Assembly (NCBI RefSeq): GCF_000422425.1
Contig: NZ_AULT01000009.1
Location: forward strand, 116,269 to 180,268
Direction of reading: 5' to 3'
DNA from: Oceanospirillum beijerinckii DSM 7166
Lineage (GTDB): Bacteria > Pseudomonadota > Gammaproteobacteria > Pseudomonadales > Halomonadaceae
Length of the DNA stretch: 64,000 nucleotides
This document shows, in pieces, positions 51,746-60,973 of this stretch (positions are counted from its first letter, which is position 1; each line of letters starts with the position of its first letter). A program made the translations under genes and the position numbers. Under the pieces are notes generated by a model. That model made no database searches, was not told the origin of the DNA, and saw nothing but the letters and a program-made list of their open reading frames with translations.

Positions 51746-53029
51746 TTAGCTCAGTTTGGCAAAAGCCTTACGGGCTGCTGCCAGCGTGTTTTCAATATCT
51801 TCATCGGTGTGCACAGAAGAGACAAAACCCGCTTCGTAAGATGCTGGTGCCAGGTAAACACCCTCTTCCAGCATAGCGTGGAAGAACTGGTTAAACTGAT
51901 CCAGATTACAGTTCATCACTTCGGCAAAACCGTTTACAGCAGGCTTATCGGTAAAGAAGATACCGAACATACCGCCCACATTCTGGGTGATAAAAGGTAC
52001 ACCAGCTTCTTTCGCCGCTTCTTCAAGGCCTGTACACAGTTTATCGACCTTAGCGCTCAGTTCTTGATGGAAGTTAGGCTGGCTAATGGTATCCAGCAGT
52101 GCCAGGCCTGCGGCCATCGCCAGTGGGTTACCAGACAGGGTACCGGCCTGATAAACAGGGCCCAGTGGTGAGATATGAGACATAATCTCTTTCTTACCAC
52201 CGAAAGCACCGACTGGCATACCGCCACCGATGATCTTACCCAGAGTGGTCAGATCCGGTTTGATATTAAAGTGTTGCTGAGCACCGCCCAGAGCCACGCG
52301 GAAACCGGTCATCACTTCATCAAAAATCAGTACAGAACCGAATTCGTCACACACTTCACGCAGGCACTCCAGGAAACCAGGTATCGGTGGAATGCAGTTC
52401 ATATTACCGGCTACGGGCTCAACGATAATACAGGCGATCTGATCACCGATCTGACGGAAGCACTCACGTACATTGTCGATATCGTTGTAGGTCAAGGTGA
52501 TGGTGTGTTCCGCCAGTGCAGCAGGCACACCCGGTGAATTAGGCTCACCAAAGGTCAGGGCACCGGAACCGGCTTTTACCAGCAGGGAGTCGGAGTGACC
52601 GTGGTAACAACCTTCAAATTTAACGATCTTATCACGGCCAGTATAACCACGGGCCAGACGGATAGCACTCATGGTGGCTTCGGTGCCTGAGTTCACCATG
52701 CGCACCATTTCGATATTGGGCATCAGTTCACAGATGCGCTCGGCCATGGTGGTTTCGATGGCGGTAGGCGCACCAAAGCTCATGCCGTCATCCAGACGAT
52801 CTTTCACCGCTTGCAGGACTACCGGGTTGGCGTGACCTGTGATCATAGGGCCCCAGGAGCCTACATAATCGATATATTGCTTGTCGTCCTCGTCATAGAG
52901 GTAAGCGCCTTTGGCACGCTTAATAAATACCGGAGTACCTCCAACACTCTTGAAGGCACGTACCGGAGAGTTTACACCACCAGGGATAACGGCCTGAGCC
53001 TGGTTAAATAACTGTTCTGACGTGGACAT
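51746..53029 (-). CDS. hemL: Glutamate-1-semialdehyde 2,1-aminomutase HemL
   Basis: This 427-residue PLP enzyme makes 5-aminolevulinate in haem synthesis. Motifs: [47 protein letters not shown], and the PLP lysine in [17 protein letters not shown] 53029 is chosen, with AGGA upstream; a longer frame to 53074 would include structured leader. It follows thiD-thiE on the same strand, as in Pseudomonas. Confidence 0.97.
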   Translation of the reverse strand: MSTSEQLFNQAQAVIPGGVNSPVRAFKSVGGTPVFIKRAKGAYLYDEDDKQYIDYVGSWGPMITGHANPVVLQAVKDRLDDGMSFGAPTAIETTMAERICELMPNIEMVRMVNSGTEATMSAIRLARGYTGRDKIVKFEGCYHGHSDSLLVKAGSGALTFGEPNSPGVPAALAEHTITLTYNDIDNVRECFRQIGDQIACIIVEPVAGNMNCIPPIPGFLECLREVCDEFGSVLIFDEVMTGFRVALGGAQQHFNIKPDLTTLGKIIGGGMPVGAFGGKKEIMSHISPLGPVYQAGTLSGNPLAMAAGLALLDTISQPNFHQELSAKVDKLCTGLEEAAKEAGVPFITQNVGGMFGIFFTDKPAVNGFAEVMNCNLDQFNQFFHAMLEEGVYLAPASYEAGFVSSVHTDEDIENTLAAARKAFAKLS

Positions 53030-53063
53030 TGGATTTCCTATGTATCTTTCTTGGAAACGTACA

Positions 53064-53147
53064 CACTTACACAAAAGTGCTTCGATATTTTTCGGCCAAT
53101 AGCTGAAGAATAACGCTATTGGCTAAAGAGAAACTTTTGTGTGAGTG
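53064..53147 (-). promoter_or_regulatory. Long inverted-repeat leader of hemL
   Basis: A 15-bp stem (53064-53078 with 53133-53147, one wobble) encloses a 9-bp hairpin (53095-53103 with 53115-53123). On the minus strand it lies between the thiE stop and the hemL start. There is no U-tract, so it is not a simple terminator. Role unknown: leader structure, mRNA processing signal or remnant of a small inverted-repeat element. Confidence 0.6.
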
Positions 53148-53173
53148 CTTATCAAATAACGTTAATTTACTGC

Positions 53174-53812
53174 TTATGCGGACTCTACCTTGTTCAGAGT
53201 CTGCTGCATACGACTAACTTGCAGATCCGGTTGATCCCCAGCAAACAGACTGTGCACCACGGCAACGTAGTCCGCACCGGCAGTAATCACCTGTCCGGCA
53301 TTGTCGTGGTTGATGCCGCCAATGGCAACAATCGGACAATCAAAGCTCAGTTTGGCCTGAGCCAACAGATTCAGTGATGCGGGCTTGGCATTGGGTTTGG
53401 TATTTGAGGGGAAAAAGCGACCAAAAGCGATATAGCTGGTACCTTCATTGATCGCTTGTTGCGCCAGTTCCAGAGAGTCATGACAGGTGGCACCGATAAT
53501 CTTATTCGGACCAAGCTGCTGGCGCGCATCGGCAATAGAGCCATCCTGCTGACCCAAATGAACACCATCGGCATCAACGGCCAAAGCTAACGCCAGATCA
53601 TCATTGATAATCAGCGGTGTTTGATATTGACGACATAGCTTAAGCAGCTGTGTCGCTTCCTGCTGACGTTCTTCATCTGTACCGCCCTTACGGCGGTACT
53701 GTAAAAAAGCCAGGCCTGCTTTTAGGGCTAAAGCTGACTTTTCCAGCAATAGCTCGCCTGGCATCAGTTGAGAATCGGTGATGGCGTAGATCTTTGATGA
53801 GTTTGAACTCAC
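53174..53812 (-). CDS. thiE: Thiamine-phosphate synthase ThiE
   Basis: This 212-residue TIM-barrel enzyme joins HMP-pyrophosphate and thiazole phosphate. Typical segments: YAITDSQLMPGE, LQYRRKGG, LIINDDLALALAVDADGVHLGQ and the GGINHDNAGQVITAGADYVAVV terminus. It overlaps thiD by 4 bp, so product flow HMP kinase to ThiE is encoded in one operon. No TPP riboswitch is visible upstream of thiD. Confidence 0.96.
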   Translation of the reverse strand: MSSNSSKIYAITDSQLMPGELLLEKSALALKAGLAFLQYRRKGGTDEERQQEATQLLKLCRQYQTPLIINDDLALALAVDADGVHLGQQDGSIADARQQLGPNKIIGATCHDSLELAQQAINEGTSYIAFGRFFPSNTKPNAKPASLNLLAQAKLSFDCPIVAIGGINHDNAGQVITAGADYVAVVHSLFAGDQPDLQVSRMQQTLNKVESA

Positions 53813-54609
53813 GTTTTACTCCAGAAAAAACGATTAGGCAGGTATTGGCCGTGACCTAATTGATAGGCTTGTTCCAGGCTGCTCCAGGTAAACTTTTGTG
53901 CCATCTCGACCGCATTGCAAATATCGGCACCTTGAGCCAAAAAGGCGGCGCAGGCCGAGGCAAAGGTACAGCCGCTGCCGTGATATTCACCGGGTAATCT
54001 TGGCCAGGACTTACGCTGGATCTCGCCGTGAGAACCGTACAGGGTGTTAGTGACATCCTGAGTATCGGCATGAGCACCCGTTACCATGACATAGCGACAG
54101 CCTTGTTCAATCAGATGCTGGCAGCGTGCACTGTCCGAATCGGCGGTAGGACTCAGTTGTACCAGCTCCTGAGTATTGGGTGTTATTACTGTGGTATAGG
54201 GCAGCAGTAGAGTACAAATGGCATCGACCATGGCTTCGCTGCTTAAAGGCTTACCACCACCGGCGCGCAGGATAGGATCTAACACCACGGGCAGATGGGA
54301 ATAGTCGGTAAGCAGAGTATGGATCGCTTCGATATTTTCGATACTGGCCAGCAAGCCAATCTTAATCGCGGCAACCGGCATATCATCCAAAATCGCCCGC
54401 GCCTGAGCAATCAGGTCATTGGCGTTCACTGGGTGGATGCTCTGGACATTGCGGGTGTCCTGGCAGGTGGTGGCGGTAATCACGGTGGCGGCATAACCGC
54501 CCAGAGAGCGGATACTCTCAATATCCGCATGGATGCCCGCGCCGCCGGACGGGTCGTGTCCCGCCAGTACGAGGGTAACTGCCGGTTTGTGTTCCGTTGA
54601 ATCAGGCAT
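53809..54609 (-). CDS. thiD: Hydroxymethylpyrimidine/phosphomethylpyrimidine kinase ThiD
   Basis: This 266-residue ribokinase-fold enzyme phosphorylates HMP twice for thiamine. Motifs: LAGHDPSGGAGIHADIE at the start, DPILRAGGGKPL, VITPNTQE and the anion-hole/catalytic GEYHGSGCTFASACAAFLA. It precedes thiE with a 4-bp overlap. Confidence 0.95.
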   Translation of the reverse strand: MPDSTEHKPAVTLVLAGHDPSGGAGIHADIESIRSLGGYAATVITATTCQDTRNVQSIHPVNANDLIAQARAILDDMPVAAIKIGLLASIENIEAIHTLLTDYSHLPVVLDPILRAGGGKPLSSEAMVDAICTLLLPYTTVITPNTQELVQLSPTADSDSARCQHLIEQGCRYVMVTGAHADTQDVTNTLYGSHGEIQRKSWPRLPGEYHGSGCTFASACAAFLAQGADICNAVEMAQKFTWSSLEQAYQLGHGQYLPNRFFWSKT

Positions 54610-54633
54610 AACGACTCCTGTTGCACTCTAGGG

Positions 54634-55068
54634 TTAACCGCTAAAGGGTTTGACCACAGCCAGAATAATGATACCGATCAGGGTAAATACCGGTAACTCA
54701 TTAAATATGCGGAAGTAAACATGACTGCGCTGGTTGTTGTTATTGGCAAACTGCTTTAGATGATAACCACAGGCAAAATGGTAAATAACTAACAGGCCTA
54801 CCAGTAGCAGTTTAGCGTGCATCCAGGGTTGTGACATATAGTGGCTGAAGTTGAGGCTCAGTAGTGCGATGCCCAGTAATATGACCGCAATCATCGAAGG
54901 GGTGGTGATACCGCGATACAGCTTGCGTTCCATAATCTTAAAACGTTCATCACCGGCTTGATCCTGAGTGTCAGCGTGATACACATACAAGCGGGGTAGG
55001 TAAAACAGACCGCTGAACCAGGTTACGATGGCCATAATGTGGAAGGCCTTCAGCCATAAATAATCCAT
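54634..55068 (-). CDS. hemJ: HemJ-like protoporphyrinogen oxidase / CopD-family membrane protein
   Basis: This 144-residue protein with four membrane helices has the N-terminal LKAFHIMAIVTWFSGLFYLPRLYVYH signature of HemJ, including the conserved His in the first helix. HemJ oxidises protoporphyrinogen IX in many proteobacteria. ATG 55068 is chosen because it begins at MDYLWLKAFH and has GGAG upstream; a longer frame to 55128 is unlikely. The haem role fits with hemL 2 kb away. A CopD-type membrane protein is the alternative. Confidence 0.85.
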   Translation of the reverse strand: MDYLWLKAFHIMAIVTWFSGLFYLPRLYVYHADTQDQAGDERFKIMERKLYRGITTPSMIAVILLGIALLSLNFSHYMSQPWMHAKLLLVGLLVIYHFACGYHLKQFANNNNQRSHVYFRIFNELPVFTLIGIIILAVVKPFSG

Positions 55069-55128
55069 GTTGACTCCATAAAGTGTTGAAACGTTCAAAA
55101 TAGGCAGCTTAGCCTGCTGCGCGGGCAA

Positions 55129-56889
55129 TCAGGTGTAATAGCGTTCGATCATACCGTTAGTCAGTATTCCAATGGGCTGCTGGTGCTCATTGATGATATA
55201 GAGTGCATCCTCGCGAATATCGGCGATACGGATATAAGCCTCAGTTAGCGTTAAATGATCATCAATCGGACCAACGGTCAGTCGATCTTCTGCGGGAATT
55301 TCTGATAACAGTAGAGTATCGGGAATCGGCTTATCGTCCTGCTGTAATAAGTAGAGATGATTAGCCAGCTCTGCCGCAGGCATCAAGGTTTTCGTATCAC
55401 CGGATTGATCTGTAATCAATAACCACTGGGGTTTACGTTCAATCAAGGCACAAGCTTCTTGGATAGTGACTTGATTCAGGCTGCTGAGAAAGTCCTGTTC
55501 CATTACCGAAGTCACTCCGATACGGCTCATGGCTTGAGCTAAAGGTGGATGGCTGACATCCAGGCCTCTCATCGCCAGCATATGGTGGAAAATCGCTGGA
55601 TTATCCGGCACCCAGTGGCGGCAGGCCAGGGTGGCAGAAATCACTGCTAACATACCGGGCATAATAATATGGGGGTTATTGGTCAGCTCTAATAGTGCCA
55701 TTAAGGCTGCCAGTGGTGCCTGTAGGGATGCTCCCATCATAGCAGCCATTCCAATCATAGCGTATACGCTGATTGGTGAGGTGGCCTCATCCACCAATTG
55801 GTCACCGAAAAACGTACCGATATGTCCTGTTGCCGCTCCCAGTAAACCACCAATTACCAACATGGGGCCAATAATGCCAATGGGAATGCCCAGGCCAAAG
55901 GTTATTCCGGTCAGCAGCAATTTGCCTGCGGCCAGAACTAACAGCAGGGTCAGGCTTATTTCACCAGCAAAGGATAGGTTGACCAGGTCATAGCCCGTCC
56001 CCATTAATACCGGCAGATAGAAGCCTGCACCTGCCGTTAACAGGGCAATTGTCAGTACCCGTAGCCACAGTGGATAGCGTTGTAAGCGATTGAAGTGGCG
56101 ACATAGCAGTAAGAAAAGTGCGGCGACGCAGCCAATCAAAATACCGCTGGCAGCAACCCAGGGCAGTTCAATCAAAGAAGAGAGTTGATCCGGGGCAGAG
56201 TGAAACAGAATGGGCTGCCCCAACAACCACTGGCTTAATGCGGTACCGCTGACAGAGGCCAGAATAATCGGTGTAAAACCGACCACGGTGTACTCTGCCA
56301 TAATGACTTCCATGGCAAAGATCACCCCGGCAATGGGCGTATTAAATGAGGCACCGATAGCGGCAGCTGAACCACAGCCGACTAAAATACGCAGGCAGTT
56401 ATTGGGCAAACGAAACTTCTGGCCCAGCCAGCTACTGACACAGGCACCCATATGAACCGCAGGGCCTTCACGACCTGCCGATAAACCACAGGAAAGGGCA
56501 ATCGTAGCGGAAAAAAACTGATGCAGGCCATTTTGCCAGGGTAGGCGGCCTTGGTTAAAAGAGAAGCGCTCTATGACATGACCAATCCCTTGTGCACGCC
56601 ATTGCTTGGGTACAAAGGTCAAAAGAAGAAAAATCAGTAGGCAGCCGATCAGAGGGGCACATAGGCGTATAGCCAGAGGCATATGCTCGTAGTCTTCCCA
56701 GTCGCTGCCGAGTAAGGTTTGGCTAAGGTAATTTAAACAGCTAAGAAAAAGCACCATCAAGGCTCCAGTCATCAGACCGGTAATTAAACCTAATAGTGCC
56801 AGTTGAGGTAATGCATCCAGATGTGCCAGACGTTCACGGAAGTAACGCAGGCTGATCAGAGGGGGCCGTATCTGTCTTTGCTTAGGCAA
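55129..56889 (-). CDS. CLC-type chloride channel with CBS domains
   Basis: This 586-residue protein has about 10-12 membrane segments (35-420) and a C-terminal pair of CBS domains (about 460-585) that usually bind nucleotides. The gating glutamate lies in GREGPAVHMG. In the region of E. coli ClcA Glu203, the sequence reads FAMEVIM, so the proton glutamate is replaced by Val, as in CLC channels rather than H+/Cl- exchangers. The anion filter GSGIP is AQGIG here. Function as a passive Cl- channel is therefore likelier; that is inference. Confidence 0.88.
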   Translation of the reverse strand: MPKQRQIRPPLISLRYFRERLAHLDALPQLALLGLITGLMTGALMVLFLSCLNYLSQTLLGSDWEDYEHMPLAIRLCAPLIGCLLIFLLLTFVPKQWRAQGIGHVIERFSFNQGRLPWQNGLHQFFSATIALSCGLSAGREGPAVHMGACVSSWLGQKFRLPNNCLRILVGCGSAAAIGASFNTPIAGVIFAMEVIMAEYTVVGFTPIILASVSGTALSQWLLGQPILFHSAPDQLSSLIELPWVAASGILIGCVAALFLLLCRHFNRLQRYPLWLRVLTIALLTAGAGFYLPVLMGTGYDLVNLSFAGEISLTLLLVLAAGKLLLTGITFGLGIPIGIIGPMLVIGGLLGAATGHIGTFFGDQLVDEATSPISVYAMIGMAAMMGASLQAPLAALMALLELTNNPHIIMPGMLAVISATLACRHWVPDNPAIFHHMLAMRGLDVSHPPLAQAMSRIGVTSVMEQDFLSSLNQVTIQEACALIERKPQWLLITDQSGDTKTLMPAAELANHLYLLQQDDKPIPDTLLLSEIPAEDRLTVGPIDDHLTLTEAYIRIADIREDALYIINEHQQPIGILTNGMIERYYT

Positions 56890-56985
56890 TTGAGCATCCT
56901 TGATTGGCGGGTCACTGATACATAAGGTTTAAGTTTTGTGTATTATACCGAGATTCGATTCAAGAGGTTAGAACGGAGAGCACAA

Positions 56986-58020
56986 GTGATTAAAGTCGGC
57001 ATTGTTGGCGGAACAGGATATACCGGAGTTGAGTTATTACGTTTACTGGCTCAACACCCTGAGGCTCAGGTCGAGGTTATTACCTCGCGATCGGAAGCCG
57101 GTGTCGCGGTTGCGGATATGTATCCCAATCTGCGTGGTCACTATGATCTTCGTTTTTCGGTACCGGATGCAGATCAGTTAGCAGCCTGTGATGTTGTATT
57201 TTTTGCCACTCCTCATGGCGTAGCACATAGTCTTGCAGGGGAGATTCTGGATAAAGGTGGTAGAGTCATCGATTTATCTGCTGATTTTCGTATCCGTGAT
57301 GCCGAGCTTTGGGCTAAGTGGTATGGGCAGCCTCATGGTGCCCCGGAACTCCTGGGCGAAGCCGTATACGGCTTACCGGAAGTGAATCGTGAAAGAATTC
57401 GTTCGGCTCGTTTGATTGCAGCTCCCGGTTGTTACCCAACAGCGGTTCAGTTAGCTACAATTCCGCTGCTTGAAGCAGGGCTAATTGATACACAAGGTAT
57501 TATTGCCGATTGTAAGTCAGGTGTGAGCGGGGCGGGACGCGGTGCAAAAGTCGGTTCTCTATTATGTGAGACGAGTGAGTCCATGATGGCCTATGCTGTT
57601 GCCGGACATCGCCATGAGCCTGAAATTGAACAGGGTTTAAAAGATGCAGCGGGTCATGACGTTGATTTAACGTTTGTGCCACACCTGACCCCGATGATTC
57701 GTGGTATCCATGCTACGGTTTATAGCCAGTTAAATGGCCAACAGGAAGCGGACCTGCAGGCACTGTTTGAGCAGCGTTATGCCAATGAGCCGTTTGTTGA
57801 TGTTATGCCAGCGGGTTCTCACCCTGCGACTCGAAGTGTGCGGGGGGTGAATGTTTGTCGTATAGCGGTACATCGCCCACAGAACAGCTCCCGGGTTGTG
57901 GTACTATCAGTGATTGATAATCTGGTAAAAGGGGCATCAGGTCAGGCAATCCAGAATATGAATCTGATGTTTGATCTTGAGGAGAATATGGGATTAAACC
58001 AAGTCGCCCTGATGCCATAA
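56986..58020 (+). CDS. argC: N-acetyl-gamma-glutamyl-phosphate reductase ArgC
   Basis: This 344-residue NADPH enzyme takes the third step of arginine synthesis. Motifs: [18 protein letters not shown] at the start, [12 protein letters not shown], the catalytic Cys in [12 protein letters not shown], and [11 protein letters not shown]. The start is GTG 56986, eight bases after GGAG; it gives the family's normal N-terminus and length. CarAB at 13 kb supplies the other arginine precursor, carbamoyl phosphate. A 28-bp gap leads to the next gene. Confidence 0.97.
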   Translation: MIKVGIVGGTGYTGVELLRLLAQHPEAQVEVITSRSEAGVAVADMYPNLRGHYDLRFSVPDADQLAACDVVFFATPHGVAHSLAGEILDKGGRVIDLSADFRIRDAELWAKWYGQPHGAPELLGEAVYGLPEVNRERIRSARLIAAPGCYPTAVQLATIPLLEAGLIDTQGIIADCKSGVSGAGRGAKVGSLLCETSESMMAYAVAGHRHEPEIEQGLKDAAGHDVDLTFVPHLTPMIRGIHATVYSQLNGQQEADLQALFEQRYANEPFVDVMPAGSHPATRSVRGVNVCRIAVHRPQNSSRVVVLSVIDNLVKGASGQAIQNMNLMFDLEENMGLNQVALMP

Positions 58021-58048
58021 CAAGTGTGAATAAGTAGAGTTACCAGGA

Positions 58049-58795
58049 ATGGCGAACGTCAAAGGAAGTAAACAGGAACAGTTAGAGATTATCTCCTACA
58101 GTCCCTGGCAGCGTTTCTTGATACGTGCTGGGGTTGTGGTGTTTTTAACGGCTATGGTGTTGGCTGGATATGGTTATGGCCAATATCAAGGGTGGGAGGA
58201 ACGTCGTGCCGCCGTGATTGAGCGGGATGAGTTACGTATCTCTCAAGCAGAGTTTGAGCGAGAAAATGAAGATTTACGGCAAAAAGTTGCTGTTCTGACG
58301 CGGGGTAATGAGATAGATCAGAAAACCTATGCGGAAGTTCGTCGTACTATCACAGAATTAAATGCGCGTATCGCTCAGCTGGAGAATGAAGTCACTTTTT
58401 ATAAAAGAGTGATGTCTCCTACTGAATCTGAAGATCAGGGGTTGCGGGTTGAAAGCTGGACGATCGGTAAAACATTGGATCCGAATCGTTTTGACTTCAA
58501 GCTGGTACTGACGCAGCAGGCCGATAATAAAAGCTTTATTGAAGGCAGGGCTTTGGTCAGCGTAATTGGAACTCAGGGCAATACCCGTCGTGCATTACCA
58601 TTAAGAGATCTTTCGGATGATGTAAAAGATTTGGGAGTCCGCTTCCGTTTTCGCTTCTTCCAGAATGTGACAGGGGAAATGGTGCTGCCAAAGGGATTCA
58701 AGCCAGAGAAAATTGAAGTCATTCTGCAATCGACAGGCCGAAAGGCGATGCGAGTGGAAAAAAATTATGAATGGTCGGTTCAGGAGGCCGTTTAA
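58049..58795 (+). CDS. Single-pass coiled-coil membrane protein (DUF6776-like)
   Basis: This 248-residue protein has a short cytoplasmic N-terminus, one membrane helix (about 25-45), a coiled coil (about 52-128: EFERENEDLRQKVAV, ELNARIAQLENEV) and a beta-rich C-terminal domain (about 140-248) on the periplasmic side. I recall the family as DUF6776 from the same position in Pseudomonas; no function is known. Two bases separate it from the bactofilin gene, so both are made together, and a role with that cytoskeletal protein is a reasonable guess. Confidence 0.7.
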   Translation: MANVKGSKQEQLEIISYSPWQRFLIRAGVVVFLTAMVLAGYGYGQYQGWEERRAAVIERDELRISQAEFERENEDLRQKVAVLTRGNEIDQKTYAEVRRTITELNARIAQLENEVTFYKRVMSPTESEDQGLRVESWTIGKTLDPNRFDFKLVLTQQADNKSFIEGRALVSVIGTQGNTRRALPLRDLSDDVKDLGVRFRFRFFQNVTGEMVLPKGFKPEKIEVILQSTGRKAMRVEKNYEWSVQEAV

Positions 58796-58797
58796 CA

Positions 58798-59313
58798 ATG
58801 TTTGGAAGTAATAGTAAGCCAAGTACTCATCACTTTGATACTTTGATTTCAGGTAAGGCTGAGATTGTAGGTGACTTGCATTTTAGTGGTGGTTTACATG
58901 TGGATGGTAAGATCTTTGGCAATATCATTGCTGAGGATGATTCTAACGCTGTGATACGTATCAGTGAGAAGGGGGTTGTTGTAGGTGAAATCTCGGCTCC
59001 TCATGTGATTGTTAACGGTAAAGTGACCGGTGATATCCACTCCTGTGAGCATCTAGAGTTAGCTGCTAAAGCATCTGTTGAAGGTGATGTTTTTTATAAC
59101 ATGATTGAGATGGTGATGGGGTCTCAGGTCAGTGGCGCTTTACAACATCGCTATCGCGGTAAAAGTGATGAGCGTCCTGAAATGCCGAAGCATGTGACTC
59201 AAGAAAAACCTATCCTGCATGTTGAAGAGCCTGTAAGTAACGTAAAGGAACTGCCTGCTAAAGGGGTGCAGGAAAAAGCCAAAGCTAAAGCAGCGGGTGA
59301 TGCTAAGCCTTAG
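58798..59313 (+). CDS. Bactofilin (polymer-forming cytoskeletal protein)
   Basis: This 171-residue protein has the bactofilin beta-helix core (about 15-115: GDLHFSGGLHVDGKIFGNII, VNGKVTGDIHSCEHLEL) with a short N-terminal tail and a Lys/Glu-rich C-terminal tail. Bactofilins polymerise without nucleotide and guide cell-wall enzymes. I chose ATG 58798 (MFGSNSKPS), the usual start; an upstream in-frame frame overlaps the previous gene. An M23 endopeptidase gene lies 1.7 kb away, echoing CcmA-Csd pairs in other bacteria. Confidence 0.9.
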   Translation: MFGSNSKPSTHHFDTLISGKAEIVGDLHFSGGLHVDGKIFGNIIAEDDSNAVIRISEKGVVVGEISAPHVIVNGKVTGDIHSCEHLELAAKASVEGDVFYNMIEMVMGSQVSGALQHRYRGKSDERPEMPKHVTQEKPILHVEEPVSNVKELPAKGVQEKAKAKAAGDAKP

Positions 59314-59411
59314 GGCTATTTTTATAACTCTTTATAAGTTGACTGTTTTAGTGGGTTAAGCGGATAATGGCGGCTAGCAATGCTATTTGGGCATAACAAC
59401 TGGAGCAAGTA

Positions 59412-59762
59412 ATGACGGCGGATGTGTTTACACCACAACCTATGATTCTCACTGATGCTGCGGCCAATAAGGTACGTGAACTTGTGGAGTCTGAGCAAAA
59501 TCCTGAATTAAAACTGCGTGTGTATGTTACAGGTGGTGGCTGTTCTGGTTTTCAGTATGGCTTCGATTTTGATGAGTCTTCTCAGGATGATGATGCGGTT
59601 ATTGAGAATAATGGTGTAAAAATGGTGGTTGATAGCATGAGCTATCAGTATCTTGTGGGGTCTACAGTGGATTATCAGGAGGGTTTACAGGGGGCTCAGT
59701 TCCTGGTGAAAAATCCAAATGCTACTACCACTTGCGGTTGTGGTTCCTCCTTTACCGTCTAG
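59412..59762 (+). CDS. erpA: Iron-sulfur cluster insertion protein ErpA
   Basis: This 116-residue A-type carrier passes Fe-S clusters to target enzymes. The three cluster cysteines appear in [11 protein letters not shown] and TTCGCGSSF. Length is normal. It lies between bactofilin and anmK, an order shared with Pseudomonas. Confidence 0.96.
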   Translation: MTADVFTPQPMILTDAAANKVRELVESEQNPELKLRVYVTGGGCSGFQYGFDFDESSQDDDAVIENNGVKMVVDSMSYQYLVGSTVDYQEGLQGAQFLVKNPNATTTCGCGSSFTV

Positions 59763-59793
59763 TATTTTGCCTACTCAGTGCATTCCTATCGAG

Positions 59794-59827
59794 TAATAAA
59801 AAGACAGCTAAGGCTGTCTTTTTATTA
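59794..59827. terminator. Bidirectional terminator between erpA and anmK
   Basis: A 15-bp perfect stem (59794-59808 with 59813-59827), loop TAAG. A- and T-rich arms on both sides suit the two convergent genes. Confidence 0.92.
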
Positions 59828-59860
59828 TCCGTTGTATTAATACCTGATCAGTAGTGAGTA

Positions 59861-60973
59861 TCAGGCTGGATAGATTGCACCTAAGACTCTGGGGCCCTTG
59901 GCACCTGTAGCAGAGGGCAAATTGCCGGGTAAGCTTAATACTGTTTGACGGGCAAGCCAGGCAAAGGCGGAAGCCTCCACCCAGTCAACATCGAGCCCCA
60001 GGCTTAATGTGCTATCAACATCTATGTGGTGTGTTGAAGCCAACGCTGTTATCCGTTCGACCAATAGGCTGTTATGATAGCCTCCACCGCAGAGGTAAAG
60101 CTGCCGGCGTTGTTCGTGTCTGGCGCAATCTAAAATACATTGCGCTGTTAGCTCCAGAAGCGTGCGGCCGATATCCTGCCAGTTGACTTGGTCAATCTTA
60201 TCAATTTGCTCAAGCTTAGCCTCCAGCCAGTCCAGATTGAAATATTCTCTTCCAGTGCTCTTGGGGGCGGGTTGCTGGAAATAGGGGTCGTTGAGGCATA
60301 GTTTCAGTAACGACTGCACAACGGCGCCCTGTCGTGCGCTAATACCATCCTTATCATAGCTTTCACCACTGTGGCGCTGATGCCAGCTGTCTAGTAGACA
60401 GTTACCTGGACCGCAGTCATAGCCTTTAGAGTCAACATTTTCAAGCGCCGTGATATTGCTAATACCGCCGATATTAATAATAGCAGATTGATCTGGTGCC
60501 TGTTGAAACAACCATTGATGAAATGCCGGCACTAAAGGTGCACCTTGCCCACCGGCTGCAATATCTCTGCTGCGGAAATCTGCGACTGTAGTGACCCCTG
60601 TACGTTCGGCAACTAAGCTATGATTGCCAATCTGTATGCTATAAGGTGTTTCACTGTCAGGAGCGTGATCAATGGTATGACCGTGGCTGCCAATGGCGCA
60701 AATATCTGCAGAACTCAGTTGGTTGCGTTGTAGCAATTGCAGGCAGGCATTGCTGAATTGTTCACCCAGTTGATAGCTCAGCTCTCCTAATGATGTGCGA
60801 GATATCTGCTGTGACAGTGCCAAGGCAAGAAGTTTATCGCGGAATCTATCCGGGTAAGGTGTTGCCAGGCAGTCTAATAGTTTGAAGCTGCCTGATTGAT
60901 CGATTTCGGCCAGAATGGCATCAACACCGTCTGCGCTGGTGCCAGACATTAGGCCGATATACAGCTGACTCAT
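59861..60973 (-). CDS. anmK: Anhydro-N-acetylmuramic acid kinase AnmK
   Basis: This 370-residue enzyme opens and phosphorylates anhydro-MurNAc in peptidoglycan recycling. Motifs: YIGLMSGTSADGVDAIL at the start, GSHGHTIDH, INIGGISN and DCGPGNCLLD. It overlaps the upstream M23 peptidase gene by 4 bp, so wall cutting and recycling are co-expressed. Confidence 0.96.
   Translation of the reverse strand: MSQLYIGLMSGTSADGVDAILAEIDQSGSFKLLDCLATPYPDRFRDKLLALALSQQISRTSLGELSYQLGEQFSNACLQLLQRNQLSSADICAIGSHGHTIDHAPDSETPYSIQIGNHSLVAERTGVTTVADFRSRDIAAGGQGAPLVPAFHQWLFQQAPDQSAIINIGGISNITALENVDSKGYDCGPGNCLLDSWHQRHSGESYDKDGISARQGAVVQSLLKLCLNDPYFQQPAPKSTGREYFNLDWLEAKLEQIDKIDQVNWQDIGRTLLELTAQCILDCARHEQRRQLYLCGGGYHNSLLVERITALASTHHIDVDSTLSLGLDVDWVEASAFAWLARQTVLSLPGNLPSATGAKGPRVLGAIYPA

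Noticed and set aside
53809..54633. TPP riboswitch before thiD
   Set aside because: Only 24 bp separate thiD from the previous gene and no thi-box sequence is visible.
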